Shown piece after piece: positions 8,625 to 15,813 of a stretch of DNA of 43,866 nucleotides (the first letter of the stretch is position 1; every line of letters starts with the position of its first letter). The stretch spans positions 1 through 43,866 of the forward strand of contig CAIJUJ010000033.1 in NCBI GenBank assembly GCA_903823865.1, in the 5' to 3' direction. The notes under the pieces are model-generated. The model did not search any database. It was not told the DNA's origin and worked only from the letters and a program-made list of their open reading frames with translations. Source of the stretch: an uncultured bacterium. Lineage in GTDB: Bacteria; Patescibacteriota; Minisyncoccia; Phycocordibacterales; GWA1-40-21. Both the position numbers and the translations under genes were made by a program.

Positions 8625-9086
8625 ATGAGAAAAATACTTAAAATTTCACTTCTTTCTTTTGTTTTGTATATGTTTGCACATGGTTTGGTTTTTGCCATTA
8701 CTCCATTTGAGGATCCTAATGCTAATATTAATCCAGCGGGCCCTGCTCCAGTAGAGCAAACATTACACCAAGTTGTTTGTAACAATATTAGTTTTGTTAA
8801 AAATTTTAGTGACCTCGCCTATACTGTTGTTTACTGTTTCTTTAACACTGCCGTAGAAATTATTTTGGCCTTATCTATAGTAGTTTTTCTTTGGGGTATT
8901 TTTAGATTTTTGTCTTCTGAAGAAAAAAAGGAGGAAGGTAAGCAATTTATGTTTTGGAGTATCATTGGTATTTTTGTTATGGTATCTCTTTGGGGTTTGG
9001 TCAGTATATTGAAAAGCACTATTACTGTTAATTATGATACTCTAAATAATATTCCAGCAATTAAAATCCCAGATGTATTGAAATAA
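8625..9086 (+). CDS. T4SS-pilin-like two-helix membrane protein 3
   Basis: 153 aa. Signal peptide (SFVLYMFAHGLVFA), a proline-rich linker with one cysteine, then two helices around residues 78-98 and 110-130 with the loop SSEEKKEEGKQFMFW. The second helix has FWSIIGIFVMVSLWG, closely matching the same region of pilins 4 and 5, which shows paralogy. Last gene of the run that starts with the methyltransferase. Confidence 0.7.
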   Translation: MRKILKISLLSFVLYMFAHGLVFAITPFEDPNANINPAGPAPVEQTLHQVVCNNISFVKNFSDLAYTVVYCFFNTAVEIILALSIVVFLWGIFRFLSSEEKKEEGKQFMFWSIIGIFVMVSLWGLVSILKSTITVNYDTLNNIPAIKIPDVLK

Positions 9087-9215
9087 CTGATGGCAAATTA
9101 AGTATAAAATATGTTGATTGTATACTTGCTTGTTCATTAATATGGTTATATAATTATAATGTAATTTATATTGGTCGTTATTAGTTTGATTATTAATTTA
9201 TTAAAATAATATTTT

Positions 9216-9587
9216 ATGAAAAGAAAAATTTTAGCTTTTGTCGTTGCGGGTTTGGTACCATCAGTGTCGTTTGCTGCTGTTGCTATTACCACATCAGTAA
9301 GTGGTGGAGTATATGGTTTGTTAAAATGGTTTGGTGATATGTTAAGTTTGGTTGTTCCGTTGATCATATCTTTAGCCGTCGTATATTTTATTTGGCAGGT
9401 ATTTCGATACGCTATCGCTGGTAATGAAGAAGATAAGGCAAAAGCAAAAACCCATATGATATGGGGTATTGTAGGAATCTTTGTTATGGTTTCTGTTTGG
9501 GGTCTGGTTGGAATACTTACAAGTACTTTTGGTACCGCTGGTCAGTCTGCAATGACAGGACCATCTATTAACGTAATAGGACAATAA
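9216..9587 (+). CDS. T4SS-pilin-like two-helix membrane protein 4
   Basis: 123 aa. Signal peptide (AFVVAGLVPSVSFAA), helix 1 (LSLVVPLIISLAVVYFIWQVF), charged loop (AGNEEDKAKAKTHM) and helix 2 (IWGIVGIFVMVSVWGLVGIL). It is nearly superimposable on pilins 3 and 5. A 129-bp gap separates it from pilin 3 and contains a TATAAT-like box near 9153, so it probably heads a separate transcript with pilin 5. Confidence 0.7.
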   Translation: MKRKILAFVVAGLVPSVSFAAVAITTSVSGGVYGLLKWFGDMLSLVVPLIISLAVVYFIWQVFRYAIAGNEEDKAKAKTHMIWGIVGIFVMVSVWGLVGILTSTFGTAGQSAMTGPSINVIGQ

Positions 9588-9593
9588 TAAATA

Positions 9594-9884
9594 ATGAATT
9601 TTTTGGTCCAAACAGTATATGCTGCTGAAAATCTTACAAGTAGTTCATTTGATTCGCTATTCGGAAAGATAATAAACAATATTGTTAACCCCGGAATAAC
9701 ATTATTTTTGGGTTTGGCAGTAGTATTTTTTGTATGGGGGTTGTTTGAGTTTATATCGAATGCTGCCCAAACAGAAAAAAGGGACCAGGGATATCAACAT
9801 ATGTTGTGGGGAATTATCGGAATTTTTATTATGATAGCCGCAAAAGGAATAATTAATATCATTTTGGCAACGGTTGGAGCATAA
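9594..9884 (+). CDS. T4SS-pilin-like two-helix membrane protein 5
   Basis: 96 aa. The N-terminus (MNFLVQTVYAAENL) is too short for a normal signal peptide but ends in an AxA-like site. Two helices follow (GITLFLGLAVVFFVWGLFEF and LWGIIGIFIMIAAKGIINII) with the loop NAAQTEKRDQGYQHM. Paralogous to pilins 3 and 4. Starts 6 bp after pilin 4 and ends at a terminator. Confidence 0.7.
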   Translation: MNFLVQTVYAAENLTSSSFDSLFGKIINNIVNPGITLFLGLAVVFFVWGLFEFISNAAQTEKRDQGYQHMLWGIIGIFIMIAAKGIINIILATVGA

Positions 9885-9905
9885 AGAAAGTTAAATAGTA
9901 ATTTA

Positions 9906-9940
9906 TAAAAAACACCTAATTTACTATAGGTGTTTTTTAT
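9906..9940 (+). terminator. Terminator after the pilin cluster
   Basis: AAAAAACACCT (9907-9917) pairs with AGGTGTTTTTT (9928-9938), with a T-run on the 3' side. Confidence 0.85.
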
Positions 9941-9953
9941 TTTATATATTAAT

Positions 9954-9982
9954 TTGCATAATATATAAAATTATTGTATAAT
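9954..9982 (+). promoter_or_regulatory. Promoter of RNase P RNA
   Basis: TTGCAT (9954-9959), a 17-nt spacer and TATAAT (9977-9982). This puts the transcription start at 9989-9990, exactly the 5' edge of the P1 helix, with which it agrees independently. Confidence 0.8.
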
Positions 9983-9989
9983 TATTATG

Positions 9990-10325
9990 CCTTTATATCG
10001 GATAACTACTCAAATAGTAATGTTTGGGAGGAAAGTCCGAACACTACCTAGATGTTAAAATTTAGGAGAAGGGTAGCGGGTAACGCCCGTCCATAGCAAT
10101 ATGAGAGGTGCGAACAGTGACGCCGATGCCGAAAGGCTAGGATTCCTTCGGGAATAATCTCATCGAGAGATGAGGGTGCAACGGCAAAATTCCTTACTTT
10201 AGTGCAAGGCCGTGCCTACCTCGTGTAGGAGCGCCGCTTGAGCCATTCAGTAATGTTTGGCCCAGATAGATGGTTATCTCGTTGTAGTAATACAGCGAAC
10301 AGAATTCGGCTTATAGGTATAGAGG
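9990..10325 (+). ncRNA. rnpB: RNase P RNA (bacterial class A type)
   Basis: Catalytic RNA of RNase P, which matures tRNA 5' ends; about 336 nt. Universal core blocks are in order: GGAGGAAAGTCCGAACACT (CR-I/P4 5' strand), GAAGGGTAGCGGGTAACGCC, a GAGGGTGCAACGGC variant of the usual AGGGTGAAACGGC, the CGTGCCTACC region, and AGATAGATGGTTATC with ACAGAATTCGGCTTATAG (CR-V) near the 3' end. P1 pairs CCTTTATATC (9990-9999) with GGTATAGAGG (10316-10325), using G-U wobbles. The P15 GGU motif that binds tRNA CCA is not obvious to me. Flanked by a matched promoter and terminator. Confidence 0.95.
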
Positions 10326-10334
10326 TTATGGAGG

Positions 10335-10361
10335 GGGCGCACCGAAAGGTGCGCCCTTTTC
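10335..10361 (+). terminator. Terminator after rnpB
   Basis: GGGCGCACC, GAAA loop, GGTGCGCCC, TTTT. The palindromic leader element of murJ begins 7 bp later. Confidence 0.9.
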
Positions 10362-10367
10362 TCATTA

Positions 10368-10505
10368 ACCCATTAAAGTTTTTGCCAATGTTTATTAAAA
10401 ATTTATTTATAAACACATCGTAAATATTTATGATTATGTTAAACTATCTGTACTGTTTATAATGTCAAAAATAAACAATTTTTATTGGCAAAAATTTTCT
10501 CGGGT
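10368..10505 (+). repeat. Palindromic leader element 1 (upstream of murJ)
   Basis: 138-bp member of a six-copy family. Left arm: ACCCATTAAAG then TTTTTGCCAAT. Right arm: ATTGGCAAAAA then TTTTCTCGGGT, followed by AA and the murJ ATG. The centre is AT-rich and contains TATAAT (10458-10463). The left outer block has CCCA instead of CCCG, so the outer pairing is weakened in this copy. Other copies are at 23800, 26743, 29990, 32028 and 33581. Confidence 0.85.
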
Positions 10506-10507
10506 AA

Positions 10508-12184
10508 ATGGTCAAAGGATTTTTTAAAATAATTAATAAAGAAGTTAGTGGTCTGCATCAGGCAGCTTATCTTTTGGCTTTTTTTGCAATATCATCACAA
10601 ATACTTGCGCTTATTAGAGATAGACTTTTAGCATCACACTTTGGTGCAGGTCACACTCTTGATCTTTATTATGCAGCGTTTAGAATTCCAGATTTTATTT
10701 TTATAACTGTTGGTTCAATGGTTTCAGTTTCAGTTCTTATTCCGTTTCTTGTTGAAAAAATGAAAGCTGGTTCAGAAGAGGGAAGAAAATTTATTGGAAA
10801 TATTTTTACTTTTTTCTTTTTATTAATTATTGTTATTAGTATAATCGCTTTTTTCTTTATCCCATCAATAAACAAATTACTTTTTACTGGTTTCAATAGT
10901 GCAGATTTAAGTATTGTAAATAACATGACAAGAATCTTGCTTTTGTCGCCTATTTTTCTTGGAATTTCCAACATTTTTGGTACTTTAACACAAACATACA
11001 AACGCTTTTTAATCTATTCTTTAAGCCCCATTTTGTACAATCTGGGCATTATTTTAGGAATTATTTTACTTTATCCAATGTTTGGTCTTGTTGGTTTGGT
11101 ACTTGGAGTAGTTGTTGGTGCTTTTTTACATTTTGCAATTCAGATCCCATTCATTGTTGAAAATAAATTTTTTCCAAAGCCAAAATTAAAATTTGATTTT
11201 GCTGAAATTAGAAAAGTTTTATTCGTTTCCATCCCAAGAACTTTTACTTTAGGTTCAGATAATATTTCAGTAATATTTTTACTTTCGTTTGCTTCATCAA
11301 TGGTAGCTGGCTCAATCGCAGTTTTTAACCTTTCATACAATATGCAATCCGTTTTACTTTCTGTTATTGGCGTAAGCTATTCTCTTGCAGCTTTTCCAAT
11401 ACTTGTTAGATTTTTTGCCGATGGAGAAAGGGGGAAATTTTTAGATCAAATTATTGTTTCAGCACAGCATATTATTTTTTGGTCGCTACCTTGTGTGGTT
11501 TTATTTATAACACTTCGTGCACAGATTGTCAGAACGATTTTGGGTGCAGGAGTATTTAATTGGACGCAGACACGTCTTACTGCTGCAGCACTTGCAGTGT
11601 TTGTTATTTCAATAATTTTTCAAAATCTTACTCTTTTATTTGTTCGAGCATATTATGCTGCTGGAAATACCAGGAAGCCATTTATAGCCAAATTTATCAA
11701 CGCCACTTCGACAGTAGCACTAGGTTTTGGCTTTATGATTTTATACAAAGTCTACCCACCATTTAAGGATTTACTTGAGAGTTTATTGAGAATAAAAGAT
11801 GTTCCTGGAACAATTATTTTAGCTTTGCCTTTAGGTTGGTCTGTCGGGGAAGTTTTAAATAGTTTAGTTTTATGGTTCATTTTTGAGAAAGATTTTAAAG
11901 GCTTTTCCAAACCAGTTTTAAAAACAGCACTCCAAGTTTTGTTGTCGTCACTTTCAATTGGTATTATAAGTTATTTTGCTTTGAATGTTTTTGCGCTCAT
12001 TTTTAATTTGGATACTGTTTTCGGTATATTTATGCAAGGATTTTTATCAGGGTTGCTAGGTATTTTAGTGGGTATAATTGTTTTAATTCTTTTGAAGAAC
12101 AAAGAAATTATTGATGTTCATAATACTTTAAAGAGCAAGATATCAAAAATTAAAATATTTGCACCAACACAAACTGGTCTATAA
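10508..12184 (+). CDS. murJ: Lipid II flippase MurJ
   Basis: 558-aa polytopic membrane protein of the MurJ/MviN family, which flips lipid II across the membrane for peptidoglycan synthesis. About 14 hydrophobic helices are visible. The N-terminus has the typical SRILALIRDRLLASHFGAG-like segment (here SQILALIRDRLLASHFG), followed by LDLYYAAFRIPDF. Start chosen at ATG 10508, which directly follows the right arm of element 1; there is no SD. The leader would consist of element sequence. Monocistronic, and no terminator is evident before rpmG. Confidence 0.93.
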   Translation: MVKGFFKIINKEVSGLHQAAYLLAFFAISSQILALIRDRLLASHFGAGHTLDLYYAAFRIPDFIFITVGSMVSVSVLIPFLVEKMKAGSEEGRKFIGNIFTFFFLLIIVISIIAFFFIPSINKLLFTGFNSADLSIVNNMTRILLLSPIFLGISNIFGTLTQTYKRFLIYSLSPILYNLGIILGIILLYPMFGLVGLVLGVVVGAFLHFAIQIPFIVENKFFPKPKLKFDFAEIRKVLFVSIPRTFTLGSDNISVIFLLSFASSMVAGSIAVFNLSYNMQSVLLSVIGVSYSLAAFPILVRFFADGERGKFLDQIIVSAQHIIFWSLPCVVLFITLRAQIVRTILGAGVFNWTQTRLTAAALAVFVISIIFQNLTLLFVRAYYAAGNTRKPFIAKFINATSTVALGFGFMILYKVYPPFKDLLESLLRIKDVPGTIILALPLGWSVGEVLNSLVLWFIFEKDFKGFSKPVLKTALQVLLSSLSIGIISYFALNVFALIFNLDTVFGIFMQGFLSGLLGILVGIIVLILLKNKEIIDVHNTLKSKISKIKIFAPTQTGL

Positions 12185-12242
12185 TATGGTTGCTTTTTTT
12201 AAGTTTTTGATATATACTTTTTGAACTTAAATAAATAATACA

Positions 12243-12401
12243 ATGTCACAAGATCAATTAATCAAACTTGCCTGTAAAACTTGTAAAAGAGTCAATTACT
12301 GGACAAGAAAAAACAAAAAGAAAGTTGAGAGAAAAATAGAGCTCAATAAATTTTGTAAATGGTGCAAAAAGACCACACCGCATAAAGAAATCAAGAAATA
12401 A
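12243..12401 (+). CDS. rpmG: 50S ribosomal protein bL33
   Basis: 52-aa zinc-ribbon ribosomal protein: LACKTCKRVNYWTRKNKK, then KFCKWCKKTTPHKEIKK, giving two CxxC pairs. Length and motifs fit the zinc-binding form of bL33. It begins with MSQDQLIKL. The following tRNA-Trp recalls the common bacterial rpmG-trnW-secE-nusG order, although secE and nusG are not here. Ends at a strong terminator. Confidence 0.92.
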   Translation: MSQDQLIKLACKTCKRVNYWTRKNKKKVERKIELNKFCKWCKKTTPHKEIKK

Positions 12402-12411
12402 AATAAGAAAA

Positions 12412-12445
12412 GTTTAAAAATCCGCTTGCAAGCGGATTTTTAAAC
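12412..12445 (+). terminator. Terminator after rpmG
   Basis: A perfect 34-nt palindrome: GTTTAAAAATCCGCTTG and its complement. T-runs on either side would let it work on both strands. Confidence 0.85.
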
Positions 12446-12459
12446 ACCAGGTTTTCTTT

Positions 12460-12576
12460 ACGTTATATGAGTCCGCCACCACGGACTTCAGAACACAACT
12501 CGCCTTGGCTCAGAAGATTACTTCTTCCCAAGTCGATCTACGTTAAAAACCGCCAGAGAAGCGGTTTTTGTTTTTC
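12460..12576 (+). ncRNA. Candidate small structured RNA between rpmG and tRNA-Trp
   Basis: A non-coding stretch with three successive hairpins: GTCCG-CCACCA-CGGAC (12471-12486); an irregular hairpin at 12501-12535 with CTTGG/CCAAG closing GAAG-ATTA-CTTC; and AAAACCGC/GCGGTTTTT (12545-12569) with a T-rich tail as an intrinsic terminator. A TTATAT box at 12463-12468 is the only promoter hint. It matches no RNA family I recognise and could be a leftover of rpmG readthrough. Confidence 0.3.
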
Positions 12577-12610
12577 ATTTTTGTATTTTATGTTATATTT
12601 ATAAAACCAC

Positions 12611-12681
12611 GGGAGATTAGTTAAGTGGTATAACTGCGGTCTCCAAAACCGCTGTCGGAGGTCCGATTCCTCCATCTCCCG
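12611..12681 (+). tRNA. tRNA-Trp (anticodon CCA)
   Basis: Acceptor GGGAGAT/ATCTCCC with discriminator G; D-arm TTAAGTGGTATAAC; anticodon stem-loop GCGGT-CTCCAAA-ACCGC with CCA; T-arm GGAGG-TCCGATT-CCTCC. The 3' CCA is not encoded. The T-loop reads TCCGATT instead of TTCGATT, a small departure. A structured tail with complementarity to its 3' half follows. Confidence 0.93.
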
Positions 12682-12684
12682 CAA

Positions 12685-12832
12685 TGATTCGCAAGGACAG
12701 ATAGTCATCTGTCCAAGTGAATTATTAATGCGTGGCGATGGAGGAATCGGAAGACGGAGGCTGACGAGCCGAGTCCGGGTCGCGAGATTTTTCAGCAGAA
12801 AAATACTTGTGACCGATCCACATCTCCCGCAA
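12685..12832 (+). other. Structured tail after tRNA-Trp bounded by a repeat of the tRNA 3' end
   Basis: 148 bp lying between CATCTCCCGCAA at the tRNA 3' end (12673-12684) and an identical copy at 12821-12832. It contains a GGACAGAT-AGTC-ATCTGTCC hairpin (about 12695-12714); GATGGAGGAATCGGA (12737-12751), a perfect 15-nt complement of tRNA bases 12662-12676; and a long hairpin whose arms are GGTCGCGAGATTTTT and AAAAATACTTGTGACC. It is not a tRNA by my reading. It may be an insertion into the tRNA 3' end or a cis-acting RNA. Confidence 0.5.
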
Positions 12833-12851
12833 AATATTTTTATATATATGT

Positions 12852-12857
12852 TATAAT
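12852..12857 (+). promoter_or_regulatory. Leaderless -10 box of the PNPOx-like gene
   Basis: TATAAT followed by 6 nt and ATG at 12864. No clear -35 box. Confidence 0.6.
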
Positions 12858-12863
12858 TTATTC

Positions 12864-13220
12864 ATGAATCTTTTAGAAATCAAAGAATTAATTGAAAATA
12901 ATGCTGTAGCTTTTGCTACAATTACAGAGAATAACAAACCTAATGTTATTGGGGTTGATGGGGTAAAAATTGTTTCCGATAATCAGGTTTTGATTTCAGA
13001 CAATTTTATGAATCAAACAATCAAAGATATAGCAAATAATAAAAACGTTTGTTTAGCGGTTTGGAATAAAGATTTAAAAAGATGTAAATTAATTGGAGAA
13101 GCAGAATATTTTACAGAAGGAAAATGGAAAAAATATGTAGAAGAAATAAAAGAAAATGAAGGTCTTCCAGCTAAAGGTGCTATTTTGATAACTGTAGAAA
13201 AGATTATTCCTTCAGCTTAG
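12864..13220 (+). CDS. Pyridoxamine 5'-phosphate oxidase-like FMN-binding protein
   Basis: 118-aa split-barrel flavin-binding-like protein. It begins with an N-terminal helix (MNLLEIKELIENN), then AFATITENNKPNVIGVDGVKI, the strand QVLISDN, and NVCLAVWNKDLKRCKLIGEAEYF; this order is typical of the PNPOx-like superfamily (short putative_PNPOx group). Reaction and substrate are unknown. Its stop overlaps the converging miaA gene by 17 bp. Predicted leaderless. Confidence 0.75.
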   Translation: MNLLEIKELIENNAVAFATITENNKPNVIGVDGVKIVSDNQVLISDNFMNQTIKDIANNKNVCLAVWNKDLKRCKLIGEAEYFTEGKWKKYVEEIKENEGLPAKGAILITVEKIIPSA

Positions 13221-14097
13221 TTTGAACTAATTTTATTATTTGTGATACTTGTTGTGGTTTGAACCATAATATTTTTTTGTTTTTCTTAAACCATGTTCTT
13301 TGGCGTTTAACAAAATGCCAAATTTCTGATTTTAGATTTTTTATCATTTCATCCTTAGCAATTTTGCTTTGAAGATATAGTGCAGTTTGTCTGTATTCAA
13401 GACCAAAAGATTCTAATCTTTTCCAACTTACGCCTTGTCTATGGAGTTTAACAATTTCGTTTATCATTCCAATTTTTATACGTTTTAATAATCGTTTTTC
13501 TATTCTATCTTTCAATATATTATTATCAGTATCAAAACCAATGAATATAAAGTCATATTTACTTGGTTTTTCTACAATCTCTGGCACTTCACCAAGAGTC
13601 TTAGCTATTTCAATAGCTCGTATCAAACGAACTTTATTATTTTTATCGATATTTTTTGCACGAATTGGTGAAAGTTTTTTTAATATTTTGAAAAGTTTTT
13701 CGGCTGAATATTTTTCAAGTTTGCTACGCAATTTTTTATTAAGTCTTACTTCAGGTAATGTAATATTTTTTACAATACTATCAATATAAAAACCTGTCCC
13801 ACCACAAATTATTGGTGTTTTGTTTTTTGCGATTATTTTTTCAATAGCTTTTTCTGCAAGTTCTTTATACTTAACAACAGAAAAAAATGTTTTTGGGTTT
13901 GCTATATCAAGCAAGTAATGGCTAATCCCTAGCATTTCTTTTTTAGTGATTTTTCCACTACCCAAATCCATACCGCGGAATACTTGGCGCGAATCTGCGC
14001 TTATAATTTCGCCGTTGAATTTTTTGGCGATTTGAACTGCAATATCACTTTTACCAGTGGCTGTGGGGCCAAGAACTACTATGATTTTATGTTTCAT
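13204..14097 (-). CDS. miaA: tRNA dimethylallyltransferase
   Basis: 297-aa MiaA, which adds a dimethylallyl group from DMAPP to the N6 of A37 in tRNAs reading UNN codons (for instance the Trp and Leu tRNAs encoded nearby). P-loop GPTATGKS at residues 10-17; substrate motif SADSRQVFRGMDLGSGK; CGGTGFYI; KNKVRLIRAIE-like (here NNKVRLIRAIEI); and a C-terminal KRQRTWFKK that contacts the tRNA. Length is normal to slightly short. A TAATAT-like box lies just before the start, so its leader is very short. Confidence 0.95.
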   Translation of the reverse strand: MKHKIIVVLGPTATGKSDIAVQIAKKFNGEIISADSRQVFRGMDLGSGKITKKEMLGISHYLLDIANPKTFFSVVKYKELAEKAIEKIIAKNKTPIICGGTGFYIDSIVKNITLPEVRLNKKLRSKLEKYSAEKLFKILKKLSPIRAKNIDKNNKVRLIRAIEIAKTLGEVPEIVEKPSKYDFIFIGFDTDNNILKDRIEKRLLKRIKIGMINEIVKLHRQGVSWKRLESFGLEYRQTALYLQSKIAKDEMIKNLKSEIWHFVKRQRTWFKKNKKILWFKPQQVSQIIKLVQTKLKE

Positions 14098-14119
14098 AGA
14101 TGAGATATTAGCATAATTT

Positions 14120-14479
14120 CTACAAAGGTGTTCCTTGGTGGAATATCATTCTCCATTTACTGTCCTCATTTTTCCAAATAGAACTACGTAAAGAAAAAGT
14201 TGTTTTATTTGTTACTTGATTAATTTTTTCTGTCTTAAATATAGATTGGATGATATTAGGACTAAGTATTACAATTCTAAAATCGGTCACAATAAACTTA
14301 ATTTTAGGAGAAGACGGAAGATTTTTTAAAACATTCTTTTTTGTGTAAATTTGCCCGGAACTACCAATTTCTATAAAGTCCTCCGAAATCATCTCATTAA
14401 GTTGAATTACAGATTTTCTTACATCAGGTTGCAGAAGTCTGTTTTCTAACCGAAATATTATTTCTTTGAGTTTTTTCAT
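14120..14479 (-). CDS. NTF2-like (DUF4440/SnoaL-type) protein
   Basis: 119 aa with an NTF2-like pattern: helix (KEIIFRLENRLLQPDVRKS), the segment EMISEDFIEIGSSGQIYTKKNVL, strands KIKFIVTDFRIVILS, and a terminal SIWKNEDSKWRMIFHQGTPL that is very typical of DUF4440 proteins. Such proteins are binding or small-molecule enzyme folds with no predictable substrate. Immediately upstream of miaA on the same strand (22 bp), so possibly co-transcribed. Confidence 0.75.
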   Translation of the reverse strand: MKKLKEIIFRLENRLLQPDVRKSVIQLNEMISEDFIEIGSSGQIYTKKNVLKNLPSSPKIKFIVTDFRIVILSPNIIQSIFKTEKINQVTNKTTFSLRSSIWKNEDSKWRMIFHQGTPL

Positions 14480-14485
14480 AATAAA

Positions 14486-14491
14486 AGTATA
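14486..14491 (-). promoter_or_regulatory. Leaderless -10 box of the NTF2-like gene
   Basis: TATACT on the minus strand (14491-14486) followed by TTTATT and ATG at 14479. Confidence 0.6.
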
Positions 14492-14537
14492 TCAAATATG
14501 AATTAGAAAGTCATATTTGAAAGAAAATATTAATTTG

Positions 14538-14621
14538 TGCCGGAAGAGGGAATCGAACCCTCATGACCTTGCGATCGATAGATTTTGAGTCTATTGCGTC
14601 TACCAATTCCGCCATCCCGGC
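14538..14621 (-). tRNA. tRNA-Leu (anticodon CAA)
   Basis: Acceptor GCCGGGA/TTCCGGC with discriminator A; D-arm region GGCGGAATTGGTAGACGC; anticodon arm ATAGA-CTCAAAA-TCTAT with CAA; a short class II variable arm; and T-arm GAGGG-TTCGATT-CCCTC. No encoded CCA. Confidence 0.95.
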
Positions 14622-14720
14622 ATTATTAAGAAATATTACACAATTTATGAACAAAAATCAATTTTATTAGTATTTTTTGTATGATAGAATATATACATCA
14701 AATCTTAATTTTTTAAAAAA

Positions 14721-15722
14721 ATGACCCAATTTTTTAACGATTCCATATTCTGGATAGAGACAGAAAAAATAAAACCAAATCCTTTTCAACCAAGGAAAGA
14801 TTTTGACGAAGCAAGATTGAAAGACCTTGCAGAATCCATAAGACAATATGGAGTTCTTCAGCCTATTGTTGTTACAAGAACTGAAGTTCAAAAAGAAGAT
14901 GGTGGTATTGCTGTTGAATATGAATTGATTTCAGGAGAAAGAAGATTGCGTGCGTCAAAAATAGCCGGCATTCCACAAATTCCAGCAGTAATTCGTTCAA
15001 ATGATGAATCAAAGTTGATGAAGCTTGAGCTTGCCATCATTGAAAACTTACAAAGAGAAGATTTAAACTGCGTTGATAGAGCGAAGGCTTTTCAGCAGTT
15101 AGTTAATGAATTTGGCTTTAAACATACCCAAATTGCTATGAAAATGGGCAAGAGTAGGGAGTATGTTTCAAACAGCCTGAGAATACTTGCTCTTCCAGAA
15201 CATATGCTCCTAGCCCTTTCTGAAGGTAAGATTTCTGAAGGTCATTCAAGACCACTTCTCATGCTTACTGACAGAAAAGATGAGCAGGAAACTTTATTCA
15301 AGGAGATTATTTATAAGAAAATTACAGTTCGTGATGCAGAAATTATTGCCAGAAAAATTGCAACTGAAAGAGCAAGAAAGAAAGAAGTTGTTTTTGATCC
15401 TGAAATTACTGCCCTTGAAGAAAAATTTTCTGAATCTTTGGGAACAAGAGTTCATATTGAAAAAGGAGAGAAGGGTGGAAAGATTACAATAGATTTCTTT
15501 TCAAATGATGACGTTCGAGCGATTCTTGATTTACTTGCATCAAAAGATAAAAGAAAAGTTGATGAACTTTTAGACAAACATATAGAGACGTTGGGTGAAG
15601 TAGATAAATTACCAAAAATAACAGAAGATGAAGCTCCACTTATGGATGATAGAAGTCCAATCGAAAAGAAAGAAGATGAAGAAAGTGAAGATTTGTATTC
15701 TGTGAAGAATTTTAGTCTTTAG
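14721..15722 (+). CDS. parB: ParB/Spo0J chromosome partitioning protein
   Basis: 333-aa CTP-dependent parS-binding clamp protein. The N-terminal ParB/Srx domain has KIKPNPFQPRKDFDEARLKDLAESI and the CTP-binding box GERRLRASKIAG (about residues 73-84), followed by the ENLQREDL motif. A helix-turn-helix follows (FKHTQIAMKMGKSREYVSNSLRIL, residues about 132-155). The C-terminus is acidic. No parA is adjacent and I see no canonical parS. It precedes the converging rel gene, separated by a palindromic repeat. Confidence 0.93.
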   Translation: MTQFFNDSIFWIETEKIKPNPFQPRKDFDEARLKDLAESIRQYGVLQPIVVTRTEVQKEDGGIAVEYELISGERRLRASKIAGIPQIPAVIRSNDESKLMKLELAIIENLQREDLNCVDRAKAFQQLVNEFGFKHTQIAMKMGKSREYVSNSLRILALPEHMLLALSEGKISEGHSRPLLMLTDRKDEQETLFKEIIYKKITVRDAEIIARKIATERARKKEVVFDPEITALEEKFSESLGTRVHIEKGEKGGKITIDFFSNDDVRAILDLLASKDKRKVDELLDKHIETLGEVDKLPKITEDEAPLMDDRSPIEKKEDEESEDLYSVKNFSL

Positions 15723-15726
15723 AATA

Positions 15727-15812
15727 TAGCTGATAGCTTTTAGGTGTTAGCTGTTAGAAAATGTATAAATGTATTGAATTTCTAAAAGCTAATAGCTACC
15801 AGCTAAAACCTA
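15727..15812. repeat. Imperfect 86-bp palindrome of AGCTRNTAGC units
   Basis: The left half contains GCTGATAGCTTTTAGG and GTTAGCTGTTAGAAA; the right half contains TTTCTAAAAGCTAATAGC and TACCAGCTAAAACCTA. The halves are near reverse complements, and each is built of repeated AGCT/TAGC steps. Lying between two convergent genes (parB and rel), it probably serves as a shared transcription end. Confidence 0.65.
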
Positions 15813-15813
15813 G

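Noticed and set aside
12719..12832. A second tRNA (Leu/Ser-like) in the tRNA-Trp tail, because GTGGCG, GAATCGG and AGACG resemble a tRNA-Leu 5' part
   Set aside because: No anticodon arm with a 7-nt loop and no T-arm can be drawn, and the segment is better explained by complementarity to the tRNA-Trp T-arm.
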